A DNA stretch of 64,000 bases from an uncultured Acetatifactor sp. (lineage in GTDB: Bacteria; Bacillota; Clostridia; Lachnospirales; Lachnospiraceae), in assembly GCA_910586485.1 (NCBI GenBank), contig CAJUIA010000015.1:36528-100527 (forward strand), written 5' to 3'. Positions 1 through 8,574 of this stretch are shown here, in pieces. The notes beneath the pieces are model-generated. The model did no database searches, was not told the DNA's origin, and was given only the letters and a program-made list of their open reading frames with translations. The position numbers and the translations under genes were made by a program. Each line of letters begins with the position of its first letter. Positions within the stretch are counted from its first letter, which is position 1.

Positions 1-993
1 TCTGATTTAGTAAGAACAGAAGAGGTCGCGTTAGAACTCCGAAGTACAGGATTACAGTGGTTTTTGAGCTTTTATTTGATATTTTTGATGGAAAGTCAAA
101 AAGAAAATAAAAATGCAGTTCTTTTGCTTGACGAAGCGGGTTTAACACTACATCCTATGGCGCAAAAAGACTTAGTGCGTTTTTTTGAAAGTTTATCAGA
201 AAATAATCAAATTATTAATACAACTCATTCACCATTTATAATAGATTCTTCAAATATAGATTCGTGTAGAGTTGTATACGCTGATGAATTAGGTCATACG
301 ATAGTATCAAGCGATTTAAGGCAGGGGGCAGACAAATTAAATGAAAAATCAATTTATGCGGTGCATGCAGCAATGGGATTAGGTATTTCAGATGTTTTGT
401 TGCAAGGATGTCAAGTAGTTATAGTTGAAGGTCCGTCAGATCAATATTATTTTAATGGGATAAAAACTTTTTTGATTAAAGAAAAATTATTTACACCTTC
501 ACAGGAAATTGTCTTTATGCCATCTGGAGGTGTAAAAGGAATTGCCGGAATTGTTAGTATGGTATCAGGGAAAATGGACGATTTGCCGTATGTAATTGTT
601 GATTCTGATAAAAGTGGAGAAGATGTTAAGAAAAAATTAGTTTCTCATTTATATAATGGTAATGAAAAGAAGATTATAGAGATTAAAGAATTTTCGGATA
701 TTGATAATTGTGAAGTGGAAGATATAATTCCATTTGATTTACAGAAGAGAAGTATTGATAAGCTATTTAATAAAGTGGAAGATGTATACTTTGAAGATAA
801 TTACCAAGATGAAGTGTCTTTGGTTTATCAAGTAGAGCAATTTGCCCAAAATCACGGTTTAGAATTGTTTAAGGGATGGAAAGTTGATGTCGCCAAGGAT
901 GTAAAGAGACAAATATCTAAGCGAAAGAAGGTAGATATTGACAGTAGTTATATAGATAAATGGAAAGCCCTTTTTTTAAAATTGAATAAGTAA
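1..993 (+). CDS. OLD-family ATP-dependent nuclease (AAA ATPase + TOPRIM), 5' end outside the window
   Basis: The reading frame is open from base 1, so this is the C-terminal part of a larger protein. The first visible residues include STGLQWFLSFYLIF, typical of the segment before Walker B in OLD/RecF-like ATPases. A Walker B motif (LLLDEAGLTLHP) and the H-loop (NTTHSPF) follow. The second half is a TOPRIM nuclease domain: VVIVEGPSDQYYF carries the conserved glutamate and VIVDSDKSGED the DxD-type acidic pair. OLD proteins are DNA nucleases found in phage-exclusion systems (for example P2 Old, and GajA of Gabija); a defence role here is inferred from the family. A TTG at 64 could act as a start but lies inside the conserved ATPase core, so it is not the true start. 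A UvrD-like partner, as in Gabija, is not seen within the next 2 kb. Confidence 0.85.
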   Translation, partial: SDLVRTEEVALELRSTGLQWFLSFYLIFLMESQKENKNAVLLLDEAGLTLHPMAQKDLVRFFESLSENNQIINTTHSPFIIDSSNIDSCRVVYADELGHTIVSSDLRQGADKLNEKSIYAVHAAMGLGISDVLLQGCQVVIVEGPSDQYYFNGIKTFLIKEKLFTPSQEIVFMPSGGVKGIAGIVSMVSGKMDDLPYVIVDSDKSGEDVKKKLVSHLYNGNEKKIIEIKEFSDIDNCEVEDIIPFDLQKRSIDKLFNKVEDVYFEDNYQDEVSLVYQVEQFAQNHGLELFKGWKVDVAKDVKRQISKRKKVDIDSSYIDKWKALFLKLNK

Positions 994-1210
994 TATGATT
1001 AGATAAATGGTGCAAACTGTAAAGCAAGATTGAGTCTTGTTATTCTTTAAAGATTGATGCAGTAGAGTATAAAGGAATTTATTTGGTGTGCGATAGGTGA
1101 TGCAGAAACTCACCGGATCCTGTTGGTATGCACTCTAAAAAACATCAGGAAAAGGGGAAATCGAACAATGATGTATTGGATTCACCTGGCATCGCTTAAA
1201 ATAGAGGTGA

Positions 1211-1387
1211 AACGAAGTAAATGGCTATCTGCTGCCGGAAGATGCGTATATAGTATATGTGATTTTTGCAATAAATAGCCATAAATGGCATGATTTCCAA
1301 AATAAAACTTCCGTCAAAAAGATGGCCGAAGTTTTACCGGAAAAAATTTCACCAATTATTACTTATTTAGGTAAAAACGAGAAATAA
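1211..1387 (+). pseudogene. Possible coding remnant in a 592-bp gene-free stretch
   Basis: Between the OLD-family gene and the next ATPase (994-1585) there is no intact gene. One frame is open from 1211 to a TAA at 1385-1387 and encodes about 58 residues of protein-like composition (it includes LLPEDAYIVYVIFAINSH and ends in ITYLGKNEK), with no usable start codon. A second short open stretch precedes it around 1096-1200. I do not recognise either. They look like the decayed end of a gene lost between the two defence-type ATPases. The rest of the stretch is AT-rich without a convincing hairpin or promoter. Confidence 0.25.
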
Positions 1388-1609
1388 CACCGTTAATTGC
1401 TGAATGAGTTCTTAAAAGTCGAAATCAACTATATATTGGCATTTATCTATAGCTTGTTAAAACGGATATGTTGAAATAAGTGGGAATATAAATAATACGG
1501 TGTATAAAGTGGTTAACAAAATATAATCTATGAGTGATTTGCAACTGAATTACAAGATGTCTGATATACTATGACATAAAAATACATGGAAGGAGATGCG
1601 ACAGAGCGT

Positions 1610-3098
1610 ATGGAATTTAAAGAGTATATTTGTGGATTGGGTTTAGATAAGTACCCCTTTGATGTTTATACGGCAGAAAATGAAATACAGTACTTGAGTA
1701 AGTTGTATGTTCATATGGAAAATTATGATTCGGTTAAAGAAGCGTATAAAGGAAAAAGAAGTATTATTATAAGAGGAAACCGGGGCATTGGAAAGACAGC
1801 ACTATTGTATGATTTGAAAAATGATAGTGGAAGAAATGGAATCATTTGCGTCATAGATGACTTTTCAAGACTTCAGCTTAAGCCTACTTCTATGGATTAT
1901 CATGAATTGATTATAAGAAATATAGCTGTATGTTTATTTAACAAATTGATAAATGAGGAAAAAAGGCTTAAAAAATTGAAGAAGGAAGATAGATTGTTTT
2001 TATCTATGTTACTTTTTCAATATACATCAAGTACAACTAAGAGAGAGTTGGAAGAAAAAATCGAAAATATTCAATTATCAAAAATAAAAAAAATAATAAA
2101 AAAGAATCTTAACTTTGTGCGATTTGTAACAAATTATGGTTTATCAGCAGCAGTTAATTTGATTAATGATTTTAAAAAATTATTATACTTTTTTGCCGCC
2201 GATTGACGAGGGGGATATAAAAAATATTCTCCCTCAAATTAACATGGGTTTAGATTCTGATTTTTTAGAAGGAAATACCCATTATGAGATATTATGCAGA
2301 TTATGTATAATAATTAAAAAGTTGGGTTACGATGAAATAATTATATTTTTTGATAAATTTGATGAAGATCAACGAATGAAAAATAATGCAACTACAATTT
2401 CAGAATTTATAAATTCATTACTGACAGACAATAAAATACTGGAGAATTTGAACTTGCAATTAATTATCAGCATATGGGAAATACCATTTCGAAAAATTAT
2501 GTCAGAAGTGAGGACACAAAAACATTTTTGTCCGATACTAAGTTGGTCTGAAAGGACACTTCAAAATGCACTTAATAGGAGACTGCAAGTTTTTAGCGGA
2601 GATAAAATAAGGAACTATGAAGATTTGTTTGATATTTCATGCGAAAGCAAGAATCTGGAGCAAATGTTTGAACTGTCTAACAATAACCCAAGAGATTTGT
2701 GGCATATAATGAATTCAATAATGCATGCACAATATGAAATTGATTCGATGAAAATGAAAATATCAGATGAGGCGATAGTGAATGGCCTTAGAAGATTTGT
2801 GTCAGGGTTTAATTTTTATGAATATTATCCTAAAAATCCTAAAGCAAAAGCAAACTCAATGGATATATATAGTTACATAAAACATTTATTAAAAGTAAAA
2901 GAAGAGAAATTTACTAAAAATCAGTTGAGTTTAGCGGCTAATACGGGAAGTTCAACAAATAACTATGTTGTTGGTATGGAAAATATCGGTCTAATTGCTA
3001 ATACAGGAGAAAAAAGTAGCGGAGGCGTTTTGTATCGGATATGCGACCCTAAGGTAGTATATGCTATTAAAAACTCCATTGACATTACACGACCGTAG
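1610..3098 (+). pseudogene. P-loop ATPase of the Sll1717-like type, interrupted by a one-base frameshift
   Basis: Two overlapping frames read as one protein. The first carries a Walker A motif (GNRGIGKTALLYDL) and stops at 2204-2206. The second resumes in the next frame with a Walker B-like strand (EIIIFFDKFDED) and a helical C-terminus with a winged-helix look (KFTKNQLSLAANTG). The break is a run of six T at 2189-2194; with five T the frame reads YFLPPIDEGD without interruption and gives about 495 residues. The start is likely ATG 1610, since the AAGGAG at 1590-1595 lies within the upstream ATG option at 1586. By recall the layout fits 'P-loop ATPase, Sll1717 family' proteins, often found in defence regions. 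It may be a true pseudogene, a slippage site or a sequence error. Confidence 0.7.
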
Positions 3099-3175
3099 AT
3101 TATATTGGGATTTATGGGTTAAGCGGTGGATGCAAAATTCAAGAAACAACTTTCCCTGATACCCACTCCGGCCGC

Positions 3176-3204
3176 TTGCATTTTCAAGGCCAGCGTGTTA
3201 TTAT
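3176..3204 (+). promoter_or_regulatory. Candidate sigma-70-type promoter of ptb-buk
   Basis: TTGCAT at 3176-3181 and TATTAT at 3199-3204 are 17 bp apart and lie about 90 bp upstream of the ptb start. The match is imperfect. It sits at the border between the AT-rich defence-like segment and the normal chromosome. Confidence 0.4.
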
Positions 3205-3295
3205 TTTAACGATTGGAGCGGCTTTGTGGCAGCTGTCACAGGCTATGCAAAAAACAGAAAGAGAGAGTCGAGAGGCAGAAAGGAAGCAGGAAGAA

Positions 3296-4219
3296 ATGAG
3301 ACAGGGATTTGATGATGTGATTTCAAGGGTAAAGGGATTTTCCATGAAGAAGATTGCGGTGGCGGCCGCGCAGGATTCCGCCGTGCTGGAGGCAGTGCGG
3401 GAGGCAAAGCATCAGGGGATTGCCGATGCTGTTCTGGTGGGAGACGAGGCAAAGATCAGGGAGATCGCCGCATCCATGGACATGGACCTTGCGGGCTATG
3501 AAATCATTGACGAGCCGGATATGGTGCAGGCGGCGCTGAAAGCCGTAAAGCTTGCACATGAGGGCAAGGTAGACATGTATATGAAGGGACTGGTAGATAC
3601 CAAGAACTTCTTAAAGAGCGTATTGGACAAGGAGGTGGGACTGAGGACAGGCGGACCGCTTTCCCATGTGTGCGTGTTTGACGTGCCCTGCATCGACAGA
3701 CTTCTGTTCCTGACGGATGTGGCGTTTATCACTTATCCGACACTGGAGGATAAGCTTCATATCATCAATAATACGGTTCCCGTATGCAGAGCCTGCGGCG
3801 TGGAGAATCCCAAGGTTGCGTCTCTGGCGGCAGTTGAGGTGGTAAACCCCAAGATGGAGACCACCGTGGAGGCTGCAGAGCTGACAAAGATGTGTGAGGA
3901 AGGAAAGATTACCGGCTGTGTTGTTGACGGCCCCCTTTCTCTGGATCTGGCCATTGACGCGGAGGCTGCAAAGCATAAGGGCGCCACGGGCAGAAAGATT
4001 CAGGGGGATGCGGACGTGCTGCTGTTCCCTGATATTCATGCAGGAAATCTGGTCTATAAAGCCATTGTACATATGGTGCCGGGGGTAAAGAACGGATGTA
4101 TCCTTACGGGAACGAAGGTGCCCGTCATTCTAACCAGCCGTTCCGACACCTTTGAGACCAAGGTAAATTCCATTGCTCTGGCAGCAGTTGTAGCTGAAGA
4201 GCTGAAGAAAAATGTTTAA
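3296..4219 (+). CDS. ptb: Phosphate butyryltransferase
   Basis: Converts butyryl-CoA and phosphate to butyryl phosphate and CoA in the butyrate kinase branch of butyrate fermentation; cytosolic. The 307-residue product matches the length and sequence of clostridial Ptb almost end to end: an N-terminal MRQGFDDVISRVKGFSMKK segment, the MKGLVDTKNFLKSVL region, KEVGLRTGGPLSHV, and the C-terminal HKGATGRKIQGDADVLLFP and TSRSDTFETKVNSIALA blocks of the phosphate acetyl/butyryltransferase fold. The start is ATG 3296 behind AGGAAG sequences. An upstream TTG in frame (3176) would add 40 residues with no family counterpart, and ATG 3344 would cut off a conserved helix. The gene is followed 30 bp later by butyrate kinase, clearly one operon. 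Confidence 0.93.
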   Translation: MRQGFDDVISRVKGFSMKKIAVAAAQDSAVLEAVREAKHQGIADAVLVGDEAKIREIAASMDMDLAGYEIIDEPDMVQAALKAVKLAHEGKVDMYMKGLVDTKNFLKSVLDKEVGLRTGGPLSHVCVFDVPCIDRLLFLTDVAFITYPTLEDKLHIINNTVPVCRACGVENPKVASLAAVEVVNPKMETTVEAAELTKMCEEGKITGCVVDGPLSLDLAIDAEAAKHKGATGRKIQGDADVLLFPDIHAGNLVYKAIVHMVPGVKNGCILTGTKVPVILTSRSDTFETKVNSIALAAVVAEELKKNV

Positions 4220-4249
4220 AAACCAAACAGGATAACAGGAGGAAATGAT

Positions 4250-5317
4250 ATGTCCATAAAAAGCTTGATTATCAACCCCGGTTCCACCTCCACCAAGATT
4301 GGTGTTTTTGAGGATGAGAATCTTTTGTTTGAAGAGACCTTAAGGCATTCTACGGAGGAAATCTCCCGGTACGAAACGATTTTTGATCAGAAGGATTTCA
4401 GAAAGCAGATCATTACGGATCTGCTGGCTTCCAAAAACTTCGACCTTAAGTCCCTGAATGTGGTGGTGGGCCGCGGCGGTATGTTAAAGCCCATTCCCGG
4501 CGGCACCTATGCCGTGACGGATGACCTGCTGGCGGATCTGCGGGTAGGAGTGCAGGGGCAGCATGCTTCCAACCTGGGCGGTATCCTGGCAAGGGAGATC
4601 GGAGATTCTATCGGTGTACCTGCTTACATCGTTGATCCGGTGGTGGTGGATGAGCTGATGCCCATCGCCAGGTATTCCGGGATGCCGGAGGTCCCCAGAG
4701 GCAGCATTTTCCACGCGCTGAATCAGAAGGCGGTGGCAAAGAGGTATGCGAAGGAGATCGGCAAGGCATACGAATCCCTAAGGCTGATTGTGGTCCATAT
4801 GGGCGGAGGCGTATCCGTAGGCGCGCATGAGGGCGGCCGGGTTGTTGACGTGTTCAGCGCCTTTGACGGAGACGGAGCGTTCTCACCGGAGCGTGCGGGG
4901 GGCGTGCCCTGCGGTGCCCTGGTGAAGCTTTGCTATTCCGGAAAGTATACGGAGAAGGAGATTTACGGCAAGCTCATCGGCAAGGGAGGCTTTAATGCTT
5001 ACTTGGGCACCAATGATATGCGGGATGTGACGAAGCGTGCCAATGAGGGAGACGAGAAGGCGGCGGAGGCCAAGCAGGCGTTCCTGCTGCAGGTGGCGAA
5101 GGACATCGGTGCCATGGCCTGTGTACTGAACGGGAAGGTAGATCAGATTATTCTTACAGGCGGTATTGCTTATGGCGAGGATGTCTGTGAGGTGTTGAAA
5201 GAGAGAGCGGGCTGGATTGCGCCTGTCACGGTATACGCCGGAGAGGATGAGCTGTTGGCTCTTGCCCAGGGCGCGCTGCGCGTGATGAATGGCGAAGAAA
5301 AGGCGATGGAGTATTAA
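4250..5317 (+). CDS. buk: Butyrate kinase
   Basis: Transfers phosphate from butyryl phosphate to ADP, yielding butyrate and ATP, the last step of the Ptb-Buk route; cytosolic. The 355-residue protein shows ASKHA-fold acetokinase-family motifs: N-terminal phosphate-1 loop LIINPGSTSTKIGVF, VVVGRGGMLKPIPGG, the HALNQKAVAKRYA segment, VHMGGGVSVGAH (phosphate-2), and ILTGGIAYGEDVC (adenosine loop). The start has a strong AGGAGG eight bases upstream. It is co-transcribed with ptb. A potassium transporter gene begins directly at its stop codon, so transcription may continue into it. Confidence 0.94.
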   Translation: MSIKSLIINPGSTSTKIGVFEDENLLFEETLRHSTEEISRYETIFDQKDFRKQIITDLLASKNFDLKSLNVVVGRGGMLKPIPGGTYAVTDDLLADLRVGVQGQHASNLGGILAREIGDSIGVPAYIVDPVVVDELMPIARYSGMPEVPRGSIFHALNQKAVAKRYAKEIGKAYESLRLIVVHMGGGVSVGAHEGGRVVDVFSAFDGDGAFSPERAGGVPCGALVKLCYSGKYTEKEIYGKLIGKGGFNAYLGTNDMRDVTKRANEGDEKAAEAKQAFLLQVAKDIGAMACVLNGKVDQIILTGGIAYGEDVCEVLKERAGWIAPVTVYAGEDELLALAQGALRVMNGEEKAMEY

Positions 5318-6703
5318 TTGGACGGAAATAGAAAACCTAAAATGAATATATGGCGCAATGTATCGCCCATGAAGCTGATATTGGGCGGGTATCTTGCTAT
5401 CATATTGGCAGGGGCAGTTTTACTGGCCCTGCCATTGGCAACCAAAGGGCCCGGCGGAACGCCCTTTTCGGATTGTCTTTTTACGGCGACCTCAGCCACC
5501 TGTGTGACGGGGCTGGTTCGCTATGATACCTTTACCCATTGGACTCTTTTCGGCCAGCTGGTCATTCTGGGGCTGATCCAGACCGGAGGTCTGGGGTTTA
5601 TGACAGTGACGATACTGGTGATGGTAGTGACCAGGCAGAAAATCAGCTTAAATCAGCGGTCCCTGATGCAGAATTCTATCTCTGCGCCCCAGATTGGCGG
5701 AATTGTCCGCATGACTATTTTTATCGTCGCGGGGGCGTTTACTGTGGAACTGGCGGGAGCAGTGCTGCTTAGTGTGGTTTTGATTCCTAAATTCGGAGTG
5801 GTGAAGGGGATCTGGTTTTCCCTGTTTCATTCCATATCCGCATTTTGTAACGCCGGCTTTGACCTGATGGGCGGGAGCAGCGGAGAGTTTTCTTCTTTGA
5901 CAGGAATTTGGACGGGCCTGGGCAGCGGCGGCGCCTGGTATTTTACCATCGTAATTATGCTGCTGATTTTCCTTGGGGGCTTAAGCTTTTTTGTGTGGTA
6001 TGATGTGATACACAGCAAGTTCCGGCTGCGGCGCCTGAAGCTGCAGAGCAAGATGGTGCTGTCCATCAGCGTGGGTCTGGTGATATTGGGTGCACTGGCG
6101 CTGGCGGTTTTGGAGTGGGGGCAGCCTATGCTGGCGGAGTTGGGGATAAATGAACGGATCAACGCCAGTCTGTTTCAATCCGTTTCTGCCAGAACGGCCG
6201 GATTTAACACGGTAGACCTGACAAAAATGACGGAATCCGGGCTGGTGGTCATGATCTGCCTGATGATGATCGGCGGTTCCACGGGCTCCACTGCGGGAGG
6301 CATTAAGACTACTACCTTTTGGATTTTGTGCATCAGTGTGATTGCCACCTTTCGGCGGAAAAAGAATCTGGAGATGTTTGGGCGCAGGATGGAAGAGGGG
6401 ATTACGCGGACGGCCTCCTGCGTGTTTATGACCTATCTGATTTTAAGCGTGGGGGCGGGAGTGATTATATCTGCCGTGGAAAAACTGCCCTTTTTAACCG
6501 CGTACTTTGAGGCGGTATCCGCTGTAGCTACGGTGGGGCTGACCCTGGGTGTTACGCCGGGACTGGGAATGGTGTCCAAAATGCTTTTGGCCTTTCTCAT
6601 GCTGTGCGGAAGAGTGGGGTCCATTACCATGCTGCTGGCTTTTTCATCGGACAGGCGGGTAATCAATTCCCGGCTGCCCCTGGAAAAGGTGCAGGTCGGT
6701 TAA
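5318..6703 (+). CDS. TrkH/KtrB-type potassium uptake membrane subunit
   Basis: A 461-residue integral membrane protein that forms the ion pathway of a Trk/Ktr potassium transporter. Four pseudo-repeats, each with a pore loop, are visible: TSATCVTGL, HSISAFCNAGFD, QSVSARTAGFNT and EAVSAVATVGLTLG, with the selectivity-filter glycine in each. The length is nearer KtrB (about 450) than proteobacterial TrkH. The start is taken as TTG 5318, immediately after the buk stop, because GGAG at 5308-5311 is ideally spaced; ATG 5342 lacks a binding site. The regulatory RCK subunit follows 48 bp downstream. Confidence 0.9.
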   Translation: MDGNRKPKMNIWRNVSPMKLILGGYLAIILAGAVLLALPLATKGPGGTPFSDCLFTATSATCVTGLVRYDTFTHWTLFGQLVILGLIQTGGLGFMTVTILVMVVTRQKISLNQRSLMQNSISAPQIGGIVRMTIFIVAGAFTVELAGAVLLSVVLIPKFGVVKGIWFSLFHSISAFCNAGFDLMGGSSGEFSSLTGIWTGLGSGGAWYFTIVIMLLIFLGGLSFFVWYDVIHSKFRLRRLKLQSKMVLSISVGLVILGALALAVLEWGQPMLAELGINERINASLFQSVSARTAGFNTVDLTKMTESGLVVMICLMMIGGSTGSTAGGIKTTTFWILCISVIATFRRKKNLEMFGRRMEEGITRTASCVFMTYLILSVGAGVIISAVEKLPFLTAYFEAVSAVATVGLTLGVTPGLGMVSKMLLAFLMLCGRVGSITMLLAFSSDRRVINSRLPLEKVQVG

Positions 6704-6751
6704 AGAACGGAATACCTATTCGCGCCGCCAAAGGCGGCATGGAGGATGATT

Positions 6752-7393
6752 ATGAAATCAGTGTTAGTGATTGGGCTGGGGCGTTTCGGACGTCATATGG
6801 CGCAGAAATTTCTGGAAAACGGGCATCAGGTGCTGGCTGTAGACATTAATGAGACCAGGGCAGACAACGCAGTGGGTGACATTCAGCAAATCCTGATCGG
6901 AGACGCTACGGACGAGAGATTTATGGAATCTCTGGGGGTTGGCAATTTTGATTTGGCGGTGATTGCCATCAGCGAAAACTTTCAGACGGTTCTTGAGGTA
7001 ACGGTATTGCTGAAGGATCTGGGCTGCAGATTTATTGTGGCCAGGGCTACCAGGGACGTGCATAAAAAGCTGTTATTAAGAAACGGGGCAGATTATGTGT
7101 CTTATGCGGAGCGGGAGGTAGCCGAGCATCTTGCCATTAAATTTGGTGCGGATAATATTTTTGATTATCTGGAGCTGACGCCGGAAATCGGCATTTATGA
7201 AATTGCAGTGCCCCAAAAATGGCTGGGCAAAAGCATGGTACAGCTTTCGATCCGAACGGTGTTCCATGTCAGCGTTCTTGCCACAAAGAAAGGAAATCAG
7301 ATTTATCCTTTGCCTCATCCCAGTCATGTTTTTGAAGCGGACGAGACCGTGATGGTTATGGGGAGCATGGAAGATATAGGGAAAATAACGTAA
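6752..7393 (+). CDS. TrkA/KtrA-type potassium channel regulatory subunit (RCK)
   Basis: The cytosolic gating ring subunit that binds nucleotides and controls the adjacent TrkH/KtrB channel. It has an N-terminal Rossmann RCK_N domain with the GLGRFG dinucleotide motif, the acidic end of strand 2 (AVDIN), and GDATDERFMESLG. A C-terminal RCK_C/TrkA_C domain runs from about residue 135 (YEIAVPQKWLGKSM) to the end. The start is ATG 6752, six bases after GGAGG at 6741-6745; the ATG at 6746 is too close to that site. A short GCCGCC-AAA-GGCGGC hairpin (6724-6738) sits directly before the ribosome binding site. Confidence 0.9.
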   Translation: MKSVLVIGLGRFGRHMAQKFLENGHQVLAVDINETRADNAVGDIQQILIGDATDERFMESLGVGNFDLAVIAISENFQTVLEVTVLLKDLGCRFIVARATRDVHKKLLLRNGADYVSYAEREVAEHLAIKFGADNIFDYLELTPEIGIYEIAVPQKWLGKSMVQLSIRTVFHVSVLATKKGNQIYPLPHPSHVFEADETVMVMGSMEDIGKIT

Positions 7394-7450
7394 AAAGAGG
7401 AATTGCGCACACGCGCAGTTCTTCTGAAAACTGTGCGCAGGAAAAAGAAA

Positions 7451-7480
7451 TTGACAAGGCTGCGCCAATAACGGTATAAT
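7451..7480 (+). promoter_or_regulatory. Consensus promoter of the zinc-ribbon gene
   Basis: TTGACA (7451-7456) and TATAAT (7475-7480), both perfect consensus, are separated by 18 bp and lie about 50 bp before the start codon of the next gene. An imperfect hairpin (about 7413-7438) between the TrkA/KtrA gene and this promoter has no T-run and is not a clear terminator. Confidence 0.8.
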
Positions 7481-7532
7481 GAATTTGTTATTTTGTCGAA
7501 AAACACAATGAGGATAAGGAGATCAGGGAGAA

Positions 7533-8513
7533 ATGGTATGTAAACAATGTGGTAAGGAGCTTCCGGAAGGAACAAAGTTTTGTGTGTTTTGCGGTACGCC
7601 CTGCGGTGAGACTGCTGCACCCCAGGCGGGAAATGCGGTAGAGACACCAAAGGCAGATGAAGCACAGCAGGCCGAAGCAGAAGCTGCCAAGGAGGCGGAG
7701 GCTTTCGGAAAAGCAGCAGAGCCTGTAACGGCAGCAGAGCCTAAGGCAGCAGAGGCATCCGGGGAAGCGGCACAGCCTGCACCGGCAGCAGAGCCTAAGG
7801 CAGCAGAGGCATCCGGGGAAGCGGCACAGCCTGCACCGGCAGCAGAGCCTAAGGCAGCAGAGGCACCCAAGGCAGCGCAGACTCCTGCTAATAGCGGAGA
7901 GAAGCCTCAGGGAGCGAATTCCGGCAATGCCAAGAAGCTGGTGATAATCGGCGTAGCAGCCGCAGCAGCCCTTGTACTGCTGATCGTGTTCTGCAATCTG
8001 CTCTTTGGCAGCTCGCCCAAGAAAGCATTCAAGGCGTATGTAACTGGTGTTTATACCTGTGATTTCAAGAAGACGTGGAACAATGGCATTACGGCGAAAA
8101 AAGCACAGAAGGCGCTGGATCTGTACGACAAGGATGATTATGAGGACGACTACGAGGATGCCAGGGATGACTGCGAAGACGAAAAAGAGGACATGAAGGA
8201 TGACGGCATCAAGTATAAGCTTTCCATTGACATCAAGAGCGTAAAGAAGATCAAGAAAAGCAATAAGGAGTTTGAATGGGCGCAGGAGTTAATGGAGGAC
8301 TACTATGACTGTGACGCGGACAAGATCCAGCAGTTTGCTATTTTGGAAGCAAGAGTCAAGGCCGAGTATTATGAGGACGGCGACAGGGATAGGGATTACG
8401 ACATAGATACGGGCAGGACGCAGTACCTGCTGGTAAAGATTGGCGGAGACTGGTACATGACCACCTTTTCAAGGGATGACATCAAGGACTATCTGAAAAC
8501 CTATTATAAGTAA
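7533..8513 (+). CDS. Zinc-ribbon single-pass membrane protein with an Ala/Glu/Pro repeat linker
   Basis: The function is not known. The 326-residue protein begins with a four-cysteine zinc ribbon (CKQC...CVFC, Cys3/6/17/20). A low-complexity Ala-Glu-Pro linker of about 100 residues follows, then a basic stretch and one membrane helix (about 133-155, LVIIGVAAAAALVLLIVFCNLLF). The last 170 residues form a very acidic, Asp/Glu/Lys/Tyr-rich domain ending in a beta-rich WYMTTFSRDDIKDYLKTYYK segment. The predicted topology is zinc ribbon inside and acidic domain outside. Small zinc-ribbon membrane proteins of this layout are common in Lachnospiraceae. It is a single-gene unit between a consensus promoter and a strong terminator. 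Its linker contains a recent exact 54-bp duplication. Confidence 0.8.
   Translation: MVCKQCGKELPEGTKFCVFCGTPCGETAAPQAGNAVETPKADEAQQAEAEAAKEAEAFGKAAEPVTAAEPKAAEASGEAAQPAPAAEPKAAEASGEAAQPAPAAEPKAAEAPKAAQTPANSGEKPQGANSGNAKKLVIIGVAAAAALVLLIVFCNLLFGSSPKKAFKAYVTGVYTCDFKKTWNNGITAKKAQKALDLYDKDDYEDDYEDARDDCEDEKEDMKDDGIKYKLSIDIKSVKKIKKSNKEFEWAQELMEDYYDCDADKIQQFAILEARVKAEYYEDGDRDRDYDIDTGRTQYLLVKIGGDWYMTTFSRDDIKDYLKTYYK
7731..7866 (+). repeat. In-frame 54-bp tandem repeat, two exact copies plus a partial third
   Basis: Two identical 54-bp units (7731-7784 and 7785-7838) and a third truncated unit (from 7839) encode an 18-residue Ala/Glu/Pro/Lys repeat in the linker of the zinc-ribbon protein. Identity at the DNA level, including synonymous positions, points to recent duplication. 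Confidence 0.9.
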
Positions 8514-8523
8514 ACAGTGAAGG

Positions 8524-8572
8524 AAACCGCCGTCCGGCTAAAGCATATGCACCGCCGGGCGGCGGTTTTTGT
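8524..8572 (+). terminator. Intrinsic terminator after the zinc-ribbon gene
   Basis: A 13-bp GC-rich stem (ACCGCCGTCCGGC against GCCGGGCGGCGGT, one G-T wobble) with a 15-base loop is followed by TTTTTGTCTTT. It starts about 10 bp after the stop codon. Confidence 0.85.
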
Positions 8573-8574
8573 CT

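Noticed and set aside
3176..3295. Longer ptb start at TTG 3176 adding 40 residues
   Set aside because: The added segment has no counterpart in known Ptb proteins and coincides with a candidate -35 box.
7413..7438. Hairpin after the TrkA/KtrA gene as a terminator
   Set aside because: The stem has a wobble pair and no T-run follows on the plus strand; read-through is possible.
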